The notes below the pieces were generated by a model. It saw nothing but the letters and a program-made list of their open reading frames with translations. It was not told the origin of the DNA and made no database searches. The translations under genes and the position numbers were made by a program. A DNA stretch of 6,910 bases, taken from assembly GCA_030646745.1 (NCBI GenBank), contig JAUSKV010000384.1:1-6910 (forward strand). Direction: 5' to 3'. Source of the DNA: Sulfurimonas sp. Lineage in GTDB: Bacteria > Campylobacterota > Campylobacteria > Campylobacterales > Sulfurimonadaceae. Positions 1 to 6,333 of this stretch are shown here, one piece after another. Position 1 is the stretch's first letter; every line of letters starts with the position of its first letter.

Positions 1-49
1 AATCTTTGAAACAAACAATTACAATATGACGAATAAAATATAAATACTC

Positions 50-66
50 TTGACTTTAACCGTCAA
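50..66. promoter_or_regulatory. Palindrome over the -35 element, candidate operator copy 1
   Basis: The stretch reads TTGACTTTAACCGTCAA. It contains an outer inverted repeat TTGAC-N7-GTCAA and an inner one TTAAC-C-GTCAA (56-66, one mismatch). The inner 12-mer (55-66) recurs with 11 of 12 bases identical at 108-119. Its position across the -35 and spacer suggests repression. The protein that binds is unknown; the HTH protein encoded directly downstream is the obvious candidate, by inference only. Confidence 0.45.
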
Positions 67-79
67 AAAAATGTACAAT
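50..79 (+). promoter_or_regulatory. Predicted sigma70 promoter of the resolvase-like/ccoG operon
   Basis: A -35 element TTGACT (50-55) and a -10 element TACAAT (74-79) are separated by 18 bp, close to the sigma70 ideal. Transcription would begin near position 86, giving a leader of about 36 nt before the ATG at 122. The gene after it (ccoG) has only 21 nt of upstream spacing, so this promoter probably serves both genes. A small palindrome overlaps the -35 and spacer, so a protein bound there would be expected to block RNA polymerase. The promoter is predicted from sequence alone. Confidence 0.6.
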
Positions 80-107
80 GACGATGAAAATCAAAATTAT
101 AGAGGAG

Positions 108-119
108 TTTAACCGTTAA
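108..119. promoter_or_regulatory. Palindrome in the leader, candidate operator copy 2
   Basis: TTTAACCGTTAA contains a perfect inverted repeat TTAAC-C-GTTAA (109-119). It matches copy 1 at 11 of 12 bases and its centre lies 53 bp downstream, about five helical turns. It sits between the Shine-Dalgarno-like AGAGGAG (101-107) and the ATG at 122. A bound protein would therefore lie just downstream of the promoter and on the same DNA face as copy 1. Confidence 0.45.
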
Positions 120-121
120 TT

Positions 122-757
122 ATGGTAGTAACTTATATTCGTCCAGATAAAAACTTTGATGCGGCAGGTGAACAGTTACAGCTTATAAATTCGTATGCGC
201 ATTCAAAAAATATTGTTATTGATGATGAGTTTATAGACCATACTTCTCAAAATAAACGCCTAGAGCAACGCAAAAATGTTACCGAATATTTTAGAGGTAA
301 TGAGGGGGCGACTCTTTTGATTTATGATGTGTGGGTTTTGAGTACAAACATGGAAGACCTCATTCAGATGTTTAGTTGCCTCTTAAAAAAGAGATTCACC
401 ATTCATTTTATTAAGCAGTCTGTTATAATATCGGAGCAAAGTAACTCTGTTGTTGTGCTTGGGTTAATAGACCAGTTGCGTCAAAAATTGCAAAATGAGT
501 CAAAAAGAGTGATTGGGCGACCCTTGGGGAGTAAATCAAACTCTAAATTTGATAAACATGTAAATGAGATAATTTCATTTATAAAAGAGAACAAAAGTGT
601 GAGTGAAATAGCACGAATACTAGGTCAAAGAAGAAGCTCACTCAAAGATTATATAGAGTCCCGTGAGCTAAAACTGGCTGCTTTTAGTTCGCTGTTACCA
701 CAATCATCAGAAGATGCAGAAGAGAATCTAATCAATACGATTAGTTGTCCAGATTAA
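122..757 (+). CDS. Degenerate serine-recombinase (resolvase-fold) HTH protein, probable DNA-binding regulator
   Basis: This 211-residue protein has the two-part layout of small serine recombinases: a resolvase fold (about 1-125) and a C-terminal helix-turn-helix (about 144-180) preceded by GRPLGSKS (132-139), a motif typical of recombinase linkers. The start YIRPDKNFDAAGEQL aligns with the YxRVSxxxQ motif, but the nucleophilic serine position is Asp9. Aligning the DLIQM stretch (79-83) with the family, the Asp-Arg-Leu-Gly-Arg motif becomes Trp71-Val72-Leu-Ser-Thr75, so both catalytic arginines are missing. Strand cleavage is therefore unlikely while DNA binding is plausible. The gene is otherwise intact, without internal stops, arguing for repurposing rather than decay. 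The start at 122 has AGAGGAG 14 nt upstream, rather far; a non-standard ATT at 119 is the only closer in-frame option before a stop at 110. It is transcribed with ccoG. A regulatory role in respiration or autoregulation is inference. Confidence 0.8.
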   Translation: MVVTYIRPDKNFDAAGEQLQLINSYAHSKNIVIDDEFIDHTSQNKRLEQRKNVTEYFRGNEGATLLIYDVWVLSTNMEDLIQMFSCLLKKRFTIHFIKQSVIISEQSNSVVVLGLIDQLRQKLQNESKRVIGRPLGSKSNSKFDKHVNEIISFIKENKSVSEIARILGQRRSSLKDYIESRELKLAAFSSLLPQSSEDAEENLINTISCPD

Positions 758-778
758 TTTACTTTAGGAGAACATAAA

Positions 779-2212
779 ATGAGTGAAGAAAAAAAAGGTA
801 TAGAGATACCAACAGCATGGAGAATCAAAAGATACTATTTATATGCCTTAGTTACGGTTACAATTTTGGTGCTTCCATGGATAACGATAGAGGGAAATCA
901 CTTTTTCCTGCTTAGTTTTGATAAACTGAAGCTGCACCTTGCATTTATTCAGTTTGACATGCAAGAACTCTATTTGATGCCATTTTTACTTATGATTATG
1001 TTTTTAGGAATCTTTGGCATGACTGTTGTGGGTGGAAGGGTTTTTTGCGGATGGGTATGTCCGCAGACAGTTTTTCGTGTAATTTACCGTGATTTAATTG
1101 AAACACAAATTTTAGGTCTTCGCAAACGCATAAAGAACAAACAGCAAGAACCTGATATGAGTAAGAGTGAAAATAAAATTAAGAAAGTTTTAGCAATTCT
1201 TATCTGGAGTGCTTTGGCATTTATTGCAGGTGCAAACTTTTTATGGTACTTTGTTCCGCCTGAGGATTTTTTTGCCTATTTAGCAGACCCGGCAGAACAC
1301 ATGACTCTCTTTGGAACGGTTATCGGGATAGCTCTTTTCTTAATCTATGACATAGTATTTTTAAAAGAGAACTTTTGTGTTTATGTTTGCCCATACTCAA
1401 GAATTCAGTCGGTTTTATATGATGAACATACGGTTATGGCACTCTACAATACGCACCGCGGTGGAAATATCTACGATGAGCATAAAGAGAAACAGTTCAC
1501 TAAACAAAAAGATTTACAGGCATTTATGCCAACGGCCGAATGTACGACATGTGAGAGTTGTGTAACGGTTTGCCCTACGCACATCGACATCCGTAAAGGT
1601 CTTCAGTTGGAGTGTATCAACTGTCTTGAGTGTGTGGATGCATGTACAACCGTTATGGGTAAACTCGGCAAAGAGTCACTCGTTACTTGGTCAAGTGACT
1701 ACGAGATAATTGATCAAAAAGGCAAAACAAAATATCTCCGCCCTAAAGTTTTAGCGTATGCTGCTCTCTTAGTAATTATCTCTATTATTCTTGGAATGAT
1801 GGGAAGCAAAAAAGAGCACATGCTCTTAAACATCAACAAAGAGAATCGCCTTTATTCAGTAGAGAGAGAGGCAAATAACAGCGTGAGAGTAGATAACGCC
1901 TATGAATTTCTACTTCAAAATACTGAGAATCAAGATTTACAATATTTCTTTGAAGTTATTCCTCCAAAAGGTATGGAAGGCAAGATTGTTATAACAAAAC
2001 CTACGGATGCTTTTACTGCTGTTCCGGGAATTAAGAAGAAAAAAATCGTTGTTCTGAGTGCAACTGAAATGCTTGTGAATGATGAAAGAAAAGACACTGT
2101 TATTCCAATTACAATTCGTGCTTATGCTGTTGGTCATGAGGATAAAATAGTAGTCTATAGAGAGTCAACATTTACATTTCCAAGAGCAGACATAGTTAAA
2201 TCTGCTAAATAA
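779..2212 (+). CDS. ccoG: Cytochrome c oxidase accessory protein CcoG (FixG/RdxA family)
   Basis: CcoG is an inner-membrane iron-sulfur protein that takes part in cbb3-type cytochrome oxidase assembly, where family studies link it to copper(II) reduction for the CuB centre. The 477-residue product has the expected length and order. Predicted membrane segments lie near 18-36, 64-85, 137-157, 177-195 and 323-341. Two membrane-associated CxxxCP motifs are present: Cys90-GWV-Cys94-Pro and Cys200-VYV-Cys204-Pro. Two ferredoxin-like clusters follow: Cys255, 258, 261, 265 and Cys279, 282, 285, 289. A soluble Ig-like C-terminal domain spans about 345-477. The start has AGGAG (766-770) 8 nt upstream and lies 21 nt after the resolvase-like gene, so the two are probably co-transcribed. 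The oxidase genes ccoNOQP are not in this window, so their position is unknown. Nothing looks damaged. Confidence 0.96.
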   Translation: MSEEKKGIEIPTAWRIKRYYLYALVTVTILVLPWITIEGNHFFLLSFDKLKLHLAFIQFDMQELYLMPFLLMIMFLGIFGMTVVGGRVFCGWVCPQTVFRVIYRDLIETQILGLRKRIKNKQQEPDMSKSENKIKKVLAILIWSALAFIAGANFLWYFVPPEDFFAYLADPAEHMTLFGTVIGIALFLIYDIVFLKENFCVYVCPYSRIQSVLYDEHTVMALYNTHRGGNIYDEHKEKQFTKQKDLQAFMPTAECTTCESCVTVCPTHIDIRKGLQLECINCLECVDACTTVMGKLGKESLVTWSSDYEIIDQKGKTKYLRPKVLAYAALLVIISIILGMMGSKKEHMLLNINKENRLYSVEREANNSVRVDNAYEFLLQNTENQDLQYFFEVIPPKGMEGKIVITKPTDAFTAVPGIKKKKIVVLSATEMLVNDERKDTVIPITIRAYAVGHEDKIVVYRESTFTFPRADIVKSAK

Positions 2213-2235
2213 AAGCCTAGCTTATGCTAGGACTT
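2213..2235 (+). terminator. Hairpin directly after ccoG, possible weak terminator or mRNA end stabiliser
   Basis: Beginning right after the TAA stop, CCTAGC (2216-2221) pairs with GCTAGG (2226-2231) around the loop TTAT. The flanking AAG and CTT can extend the stem past a one-base bulge. No T-run follows (the next bases are GCCTCG), so it lacks the usual intrinsic-terminator tail. Partial termination or protection of the transcript end are both possible. Confidence 0.45.
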
Positions 2236-2261
2236 GCCTCGAATACTTATAAACATTTAAT
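2234..2261 (+). promoter_or_regulatory. Weak candidate promoter for the DUF748 gene
   Basis: TTGCCT (2234-2239) and TTTAAT (2256-2261) are 16 bp apart, within the sigma70 range but with mismatches in both boxes. The 92-bp gap after ccoG is AT-rich, so such matches arise readily by chance. Read-through from ccoG could also supply transcription. Confidence 0.25.
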
Positions 2262-2304
2262 AGAGAACTAGATAAACTCAAAAATTAATATCTTGGAGCT
2301 TATC

Positions 2305-4623
2305 ATGCTTAAAAAAACTCTTAAAATCATACTTTTTTCATTGGCTGTTTATTCTTTTTTAGGCTTTATAGCTTTGCCTTTTGTTTTAAAATCAACAATT
2401 ATTGAAAGTGTTACCAAAGAGACAAATGCAACAATAGCTATGGATAGCCTCTCTTTTAACCCTTTTACTTTTTATTTGAATATCTCAGGAGTTGAATTAA
2501 AGACCCTTAAAGAGCATCTCTCCATCAAATCAGTGACCATCAATCTCGAACCAACTTCCCTCCTTCGTTTGGAACTTCTCGCAAAAGAGTTTATTATTGA
2601 CAAAGTCTCATTTCTTGATGCAACGGCTAAAGAAGTTCTCACTCTTGATTCATTTGATGTCAACAATGCAGTAATTAAACCGATAACTGAAGATATCACT
2701 GTTGAAAAAATAAGTCTAAAATCTCTACATGTTGCTCTAGGCAGAGATAAAAACGGTGTGATGAACTGGAGCAAATATCTTAAAAGTGAACCGAAAAAAT
2801 CAGAAAATCAGAAAAATTACTCCTATCTGCTCCAGCATGTGGAGCTAAGTGGCAGTGAAGTGACTTTTGATGATGCAACACTTGCCCCAAGCGTCAAAAC
2901 AAAAATAGATACAATCCATCTCAGTGCGAATAATATAAGTTCTAAAAAAGAGAGTTGGTTAAAATATAATCTTTCCCTAAAAGTAAACGATGGAGGAACA
3001 ATCAGCTCTGCAGGAAGCTTAGGTCTTGCACCTCTGAAGCAAAAAGGCTCATTCGAATTACAAAAAATTTCGCTCAAAGAGCTCACCCCTTATCTTCAAG
3101 AGATAGCATTTTTAACCATTGACGATGGCTATTTGAGTCTAAAAACAGATACAACCTATGCGGAATCCTCAACGGATGCCGATTTAAAAGCAGTCGGTTC
3201 TCTTTTGCTTGAAGAGCTTTTTGTGAGCAACAGCAGAGACAAAACTCCGATACTCACTATCAGTGAACTCAAATTGAACCCGTTTACCTATGAAATGCTT
3301 CCAAACAAGTTTTTTGTAGAGAAGGCAGATGTAAACTCATTTTATATCAATGCGCTTATTGATGAGCAAAAAAAGATGAACCTCTCCTCTTTAATGAAAA
3401 AGTCGGCTGATGCTAATGAGACAAAAGAGAGTTTCCCGCTAAAAGTTATGCAGATAAATGTTACCCTCGGAAGTGCCAACTTTTCTGACCTCTCTCTGCC
3501 GATAAAGTTTAAAACAAATATACATGACCTCAACGGCGCAATATACGGTGTCTCAAATGTCCCCAATGATACAAGCTATATTGACATGTCGGGCGAAATT
3601 GACAGATACGGCTCTGCAAAGCTCAAAGGGAGCATAAACAGCGGAAATCCAAAAGCGTATGCGGATTTGGATTTGAACTTTAAAAACTTAAACCTTGAAG
3701 CCATGAGCGGATACAGTGCCTCTTTGGCAGGGTACAAAATTGACAAAGGGAAGCTCTTTCTTGATTTAGAGTATGATATCTTGAACTCAGAGATGCAAGG
3801 CAAAAATAAAATAGTGATAAATGATATAAAACTGGGAAACAAAGTAAAAGAGACAAATCAAAGCTCTATTCCTCTTGAATTTGTAATAGCTCTGCTTGAA
3901 GATAATAATAAAGTAATAGATATAGATATGCCCGTAAAAGGAAATGTAGATGTGCCTGATTTTGAGTACAAGGCTCTGCTGTGGAAAACATTCGGCAACC
4001 TAATTATAAAAACGGTGCGTTCACCATTAAGCATATTGGGCTCAATTATGGGCATTGAAGGCGATAAAATGGAGTATGTGGAGTTCGAAGGAGGCTCTAT
4101 AAAAATTTTGCCGCCTGAACAGGAAAAGCTTGACAATCTTGCAAAACTTTTGGCAAAAAGAGCAAAAATCTTTATAGCACTCAGTGGAAGCTACGACACA
4201 AAAATTGACAAAAGAGCTTTACAGAAAGTAAAACTCTCTGACATAGTGCTCAAAAAAAGCGGAGCCAAAAACAGAGGAGATAACTCAAACATGGCAAGCA
4301 CGGATTTACTTGAAGATATTTATAGAGAATTTTCAAACGACAACAAACTCAGCACTATAAAAGAGGAACTGAATAAAAAATACAAGGGCGAAGAGTTTGA
4401 CAGAGTTTACACAAGCGCCGTATTTGAAGAGTGTGTGAAATTTCAAGAGGCAACAGAAGAAGAGATGGCAATCTTAGCAAAAAAAAGAGCAGATGCAATT
4501 CAATCCTATTTGGTTGAGAGACATGGAATAAACCCTTTAAGGATAAAAGTTCTTGATACCGTACAAGCAGAAGAAAACGAGGATAGATTAGTTAAAACTA
4601 AGTTGCAAGTAGAAGTAAAATAA
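2305..4623 (+). CDS. DUF748 (AsmA-like) envelope protein
   Basis: This 772-residue protein begins with a basic-then-hydrophobic segment (KK at 3-4, hydrophobic about 7-28) that should act as a signal anchor, leaving the rest in the periplasm. The body is a long run of beta-rich repeats (LSFNPFTFYLNISGVEL near 49-65, again LKLNPFTYE near 322-330), as in AsmA/TamB-like proteins. The stretch FEYKALLWKTFGNLIIKTV followed by SPLSILGS (553-580) is the DUF748/AsmA hallmark. The C-terminus (about 605-772) has OmpA-like features, including GSYDTKIDKRAL and RADAIQSYLVERHGI. Relatives are tied to lipid transport or envelope maintenance; the role here is inferred. The ATG at 2305 is preferred because GGAG (2295-2298) lies 6 nt upstream; an in-frame TTG at 2293 would overlap that ribosome site. 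It stands alone between ccoG and the transporter gene, with no obvious functional link. Confidence 0.85.
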   Translation: MLKKTLKIILFSLAVYSFLGFIALPFVLKSTIIESVTKETNATIAMDSLSFNPFTFYLNISGVELKTLKEHLSIKSVTINLEPTSLLRLELLAKEFIIDKVSFLDATAKEVLTLDSFDVNNAVIKPITEDITVEKISLKSLHVALGRDKNGVMNWSKYLKSEPKKSENQKNYSYLLQHVELSGSEVTFDDATLAPSVKTKIDTIHLSANNISSKKESWLKYNLSLKVNDGGTISSAGSLGLAPLKQKGSFELQKISLKELTPYLQEIAFLTIDDGYLSLKTDTTYAESSTDADLKAVGSLLLEELFVSNSRDKTPILTISELKLNPFTYEMLPNKFFVEKADVNSFYINALIDEQKKMNLSSLMKKSADANETKESFPLKVMQINVTLGSANFSDLSLPIKFKTNIHDLNGAIYGVSNVPNDTSYIDMSGEIDRYGSAKLKGSINSGNPKAYADLDLNFKNLNLEAMSGYSASLAGYKIDKGKLFLDLEYDILNSEMQGKNKIVINDIKLGNKVKETNQSSIPLEFVIALLEDNNKVIDIDMPVKGNVDVPDFEYKALLWKTFGNLIIKTVRSPLSILGSIMGIEGDKMEYVEFEGGSIKILPPEQEKLDNLAKLLAKRAKIFIALSGSYDTKIDKRALQKVKLSDIVLKKSGAKNRGDNSNMASTDLLEDIYREFSNDNKLSTIKEELNKKYKGEEFDRVYTSAVFEECVKFQEATEEEMAILAKKRADAIQSYLVERHGINPLRIKVLDTVQAEENEDRLVKTKLQVEVK

Positions 4624-4626
4624 GAG

Positions 4627-4638
4627 TTTTGCTATAAT
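4627..4638 (+). promoter_or_regulatory. Extended -10 promoter upstream of the YeiH-family gene
   Basis: TTTTGCTATAAT has a consensus TATAAT (4633-4638) with an upstream TTTTG extension. This arrangement, without a conserved -35, is typical of Campylobacterota sigma70 promoters. It begins 3 nt after the DUF748 stop codon. Transcription would start near 4645, giving a leader of about 125 nt that carries two strong hairpins before the ATG at 4770. Confidence 0.6.
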
Positions 4639-4655
4639 TGCTTTTGATGTTACGC

Positions 4656-4681
4656 ACTAAAACGAACGCGTCCGTTTTAGT
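4656..4681. repeat. 26-bp near-perfect palindrome, first half of a REP/BIME-like element
   Basis: Arms ACTAAAACG (4656-4664) and CGTTTTAGT (4673-4681) are perfectly complementary. The centre ACGCGT is itself a palindrome, leaving only one mismatched pair (A4665/C4672). In RNA this folds into a strong stem of 9 bp. There is no T-run, so it is not a standard terminator. It abuts a second palindrome, and paired hairpins in a gene gap are the usual form of REP/BIME elements. Genome-wide repetition cannot be seen here. Confidence 0.55.
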
Positions 4682-4704
4682 TGCAGGGACTAAAGTCCCT
4701 ACAA
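4681..4704. repeat. 24-bp near-perfect palindrome with a GTAG flank, second half of a REP/BIME-like element
   Basis: AGGGAC (4685-4690) pairs with GTCCCT (4695-4700) around the loop TAAA, and TTG/CAA (4681-4683, 4702-4704) pair beyond one mismatch. On the minus strand the palindrome is preceded by GTAG (4702-4699). A GTAG-type tetranucleotide 5' of an imperfect palindrome is the signature recognised by REP-associated tyrosine transposases. The transposase itself is not in this window. It shares the word ACTAAA with the neighbouring palindrome. Confidence 0.55.
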
Positions 4705-4717
4705 CCCCCTAAAGCTA

Positions 4718-4735
4718 CGAAAACTTTGTTTTTCG
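4718..4735 (+). other. Small AT-rich hairpin in the leader of the YeiH-family gene
   Basis: CGAAAA (4718-4723) can pair with TTTTCG (4730-4735) around a six-base loop. It is weak and could be chance in AT-rich DNA. It lies between the REP-like element and the ribosome site AAAGGA (4759-4764). Confidence 0.25.
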
Positions 4736-4769
4736 AGAATTACAAGATGTTTTAAATTAAAGGATTCAG

Positions 4770-5834
4770 ATGGCATTTTCAGCACAAAATCGTAAAGGTA
4801 CAATGAGCGGCGTGCTCTTTGTAGCCATTTTTGCAGCGGCAGCCACAATGATAGCGGATATACAATTTGTAAAATCATTAGGTATCTCACCACTTGTTAT
4901 CGGTATTGTTATGGGTATCTTCTATGCAAATACCCTTCACAATCACATTCCTAGTGAGTGGGGAAGCGGTATAACTTTCTCCGGTAAAAAGATTTTAAGA
5001 TTTGCTATTGTTTTTTACGGATTTCGTATAACTTTTCAACAGATTACGGATGTAGGAATTGACGGATTCATGGTTTCTCTCATCATGTTAAGTACAACTT
5101 TCTTACTTGGTACCTACCTTGGTGTAAAAGCATTCAAAATGGACAGAGACACATCTATGCTTACCGCTGCCGGCGCGGCTGTTTGCGGTGCTGCCGCAGT
5201 TTTGGCAACGGAGCCTGTTTTAAAGGCAGAGGGGCATAAAACTGCAGTTGCCGTCTCTATGGTTGTTCTTTTTGGAACTATTTCAATGTTTTTGTATCCG
5301 GTTTTATACGCATCCATCATTGAACCAGCTGTTGGATTTTTACACATGACGCCTGAAGTATTCGGTATCTATGTTGGCGGAACTATTCATGAAGTTGCTC
5401 AAGTTGTGGCTGTTCCTGCCTCTATTTTAGGTGCTCCCCAAGAGATGGCAAACTCAGCTGTTATTGTTAAAATGACAAGAGTTATTATGATTGCCCCTAT
5501 GCTGATTGTTCTTGGTCTTTACCTCTCCTATGCCGCTAAAAAGAGTGGCGGTGCCGGAAGTGCGGTTAAACTTGTAATTCCTTGGTTTGCAGTCTATTTT
5601 ATAGGTATGGCGGGTTTTAATTCTCTTGGTTTAGTTCCGCAGAATATAGTCTCTGTTATAAATGAGATAGATACATTTTTACTCACTATGGCCATGACGG
5701 CGCTCGGAATGGGCACTATATTTGCTAAGTTCAAAGGTTTGGGTTTAGCACCGCTTTATACCGGAGGTGCAATGTTTGTTTGGCTTGTTGTCGGCGGATT
5801 TTTAGTTACAAAATTTGTAGTAGCTACGTTTTAG
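4770..5834 (+). CDS. YeiH-family (UPF0324) putative sulfate exporter
   Basis: The 354-residue product is very hydrophobic, with roughly ten or eleven membrane segments (for example 8-30, 99-118, 157-181, 234-254, 267-285, 328-349). It matches the YeiH/UPF0324 family in length and in conserved stretches: GISPLVIGIVMG (38-49), KKILRFAIVFYGFRIT (73-88), GAAVCGAAAVLATEPV (135-150), GGTIHEVAQVVA (203-214) and KMTRVIMIAPM (234-244). The family is annotated as putative sulfate exporters, but experimental support is thin. In a sulfur-oxidising host, export of sulfate would make physiological sense; that link is inference. The ATG at 4770 has AAAGGA (4759-4764) 5 nt upstream. An extended -10 promoter and a REP-like element lie in the leader. 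Its last 11 bp overlap the convergent cyclic-nucleotide-binding gene. Confidence 0.9.
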   Translation: MAFSAQNRKGTMSGVLFVAIFAAAATMIADIQFVKSLGISPLVIGIVMGIFYANTLHNHIPSEWGSGITFSGKKILRFAIVFYGFRITFQQITDVGIDGFMVSLIMLSTTFLLGTYLGVKAFKMDRDTSMLTAAGAAVCGAAAVLATEPVLKAEGHKTAVAVSMVVLFGTISMFLYPVLYASIIEPAVGFLHMTPEVFGIYVGGTIHEVAQVVAVPASILGAPQEMANSAVIVKMTRVIMIAPMLIVLGLYLSYAAKKSGGAGSAVKLVIPWFAVYFIGMAGFNSLGLVPQNIVSVINEIDTFLLTMAMTALGMGTIFAKFKGLGLAPLYTGGAMFVWLVVGGFLVTKFVVATF

Positions 5835-6333
5835 CAGCGAATGCTTGATTAAGACTCTCCAGTTTATCGTTTATTTGGGATGCTAAGTTCTTATAAAAGA
5901 TAGCTAGAGCCGGAGCACAAAATTCTATGTTCTCTTCATCTATACAAAAAGAGAGCATAGTGGCTTCTTCGGATGAGCAAACTACACTCGCATTTCTTTT
6001 TGTTTTAAAGATAACTCCTGTTTCACCAAAGACAGCTCCGGGTTTAAGAACTCCTATCTTGTTTTTATCACGAAATACTTGACACTCACCGTTTATAATA
6101 AAAAAAACTTCGAGACTCTCTTCATTTTGCTTAACTACATAGTCTTTAAATTTGTACTTTACAAATTTTAAATCAGAAACTATCGCTTTCAGCTCCGATG
6201 GATCAATGTTTTTAAAAATAGAAATTTTATCCTGAACACTTAAAAGTTTATCCAAGCTTTTACTGTTAGGCTCTTCCTCTGTAATCCTAGTCACCTCTAA
6301 GAAATTTGCTATATCATTTATTGAGTAATTCAC
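5824..6333 (-). CDS. Stand-alone cyclic-nucleotide-binding-domain protein (Crp-like sensor without HTH)
   Basis: The 169-residue product is mostly one cyclic-nucleotide-binding beta-roll (about 35-145). Characteristic pieces are VFFIINGECQVFRD (76-89), LKPGAVFGETGVIF (96-109) and the phosphate-binding cassette with Phe102-Gly-Glu104 and Arg113 before Asn-Ala-Ser. The Glu and Arg that contact the ligand in Crp/PKA-type domains are kept, so nucleotide binding is possible. No DNA-binding domain follows, so it is not a complete Crp/Fnr regulator; it may act through a partner protein. The GTG start at 6333 is chosen over an ATG at 6351 because AAAGG (6345-6341) lies 7 nt upstream of it and it overlaps the preceding stop as GTGA. 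The ATG has no ribosome site and would extend the protein by 6 residues. Its 3' end overlaps the transporter gene by 11 bp. Confidence 0.85.
   Translation of the reverse strand: MNYSINDIANFLEVTRITEEEPNSKSLDKLLSVQDKISIFKNIDPSELKAIVSDLKFVKYKFKDYVVKQNEESLEVFFIINGECQVFRDKNKIGVLKPGAVFGETGVIFKTKRNASVVCSSEEATMLSFCIDEENIEFCAPALAIFYKNLASQINDKLESLNQAFAAKT

Noticed and set aside
2..43. Open frame from the left edge ending at TAA 41-43, possible tail of an upstream gene
   Set aside because: Only 13 codons of low-complexity AT-rich sequence are visible, too few to support a gene call.
50..66. FNR/CRP-type or NssR-type box upstream of the resolvase-like gene
   Set aside because: The half-sites resemble TTGAC/GTCAA and TTAAC/GTTAA, but the spacers are 7 and 1 bp instead of the 4 to 6 bp expected for Crp/Fnr family sites.
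122..757. Functional site-specific recombinase or remnant of a mobile element
   Set aside because: Catalytic residues are missing and no attachment sites, inverted ends or other mobile-element genes flank it.
1377..1565. Short open frame inside ccoG
   Set aside because: It is an alternate frame through the cysteine-cluster coding region; ccoG is clearly the real gene.
2472..4136. Several antisense open frames within the DUF748 gene
   Set aside because: They have no ribosome sites or recognisable protein character and are explained by the codon use of the plus-strand gene.
4656..4704. Rho-independent terminator for the DUF748 gene
   Set aside because: Both stems are strong but neither is followed by a T-run, and a good promoter lies just upstream, so a REP-like or leader structure fits better.
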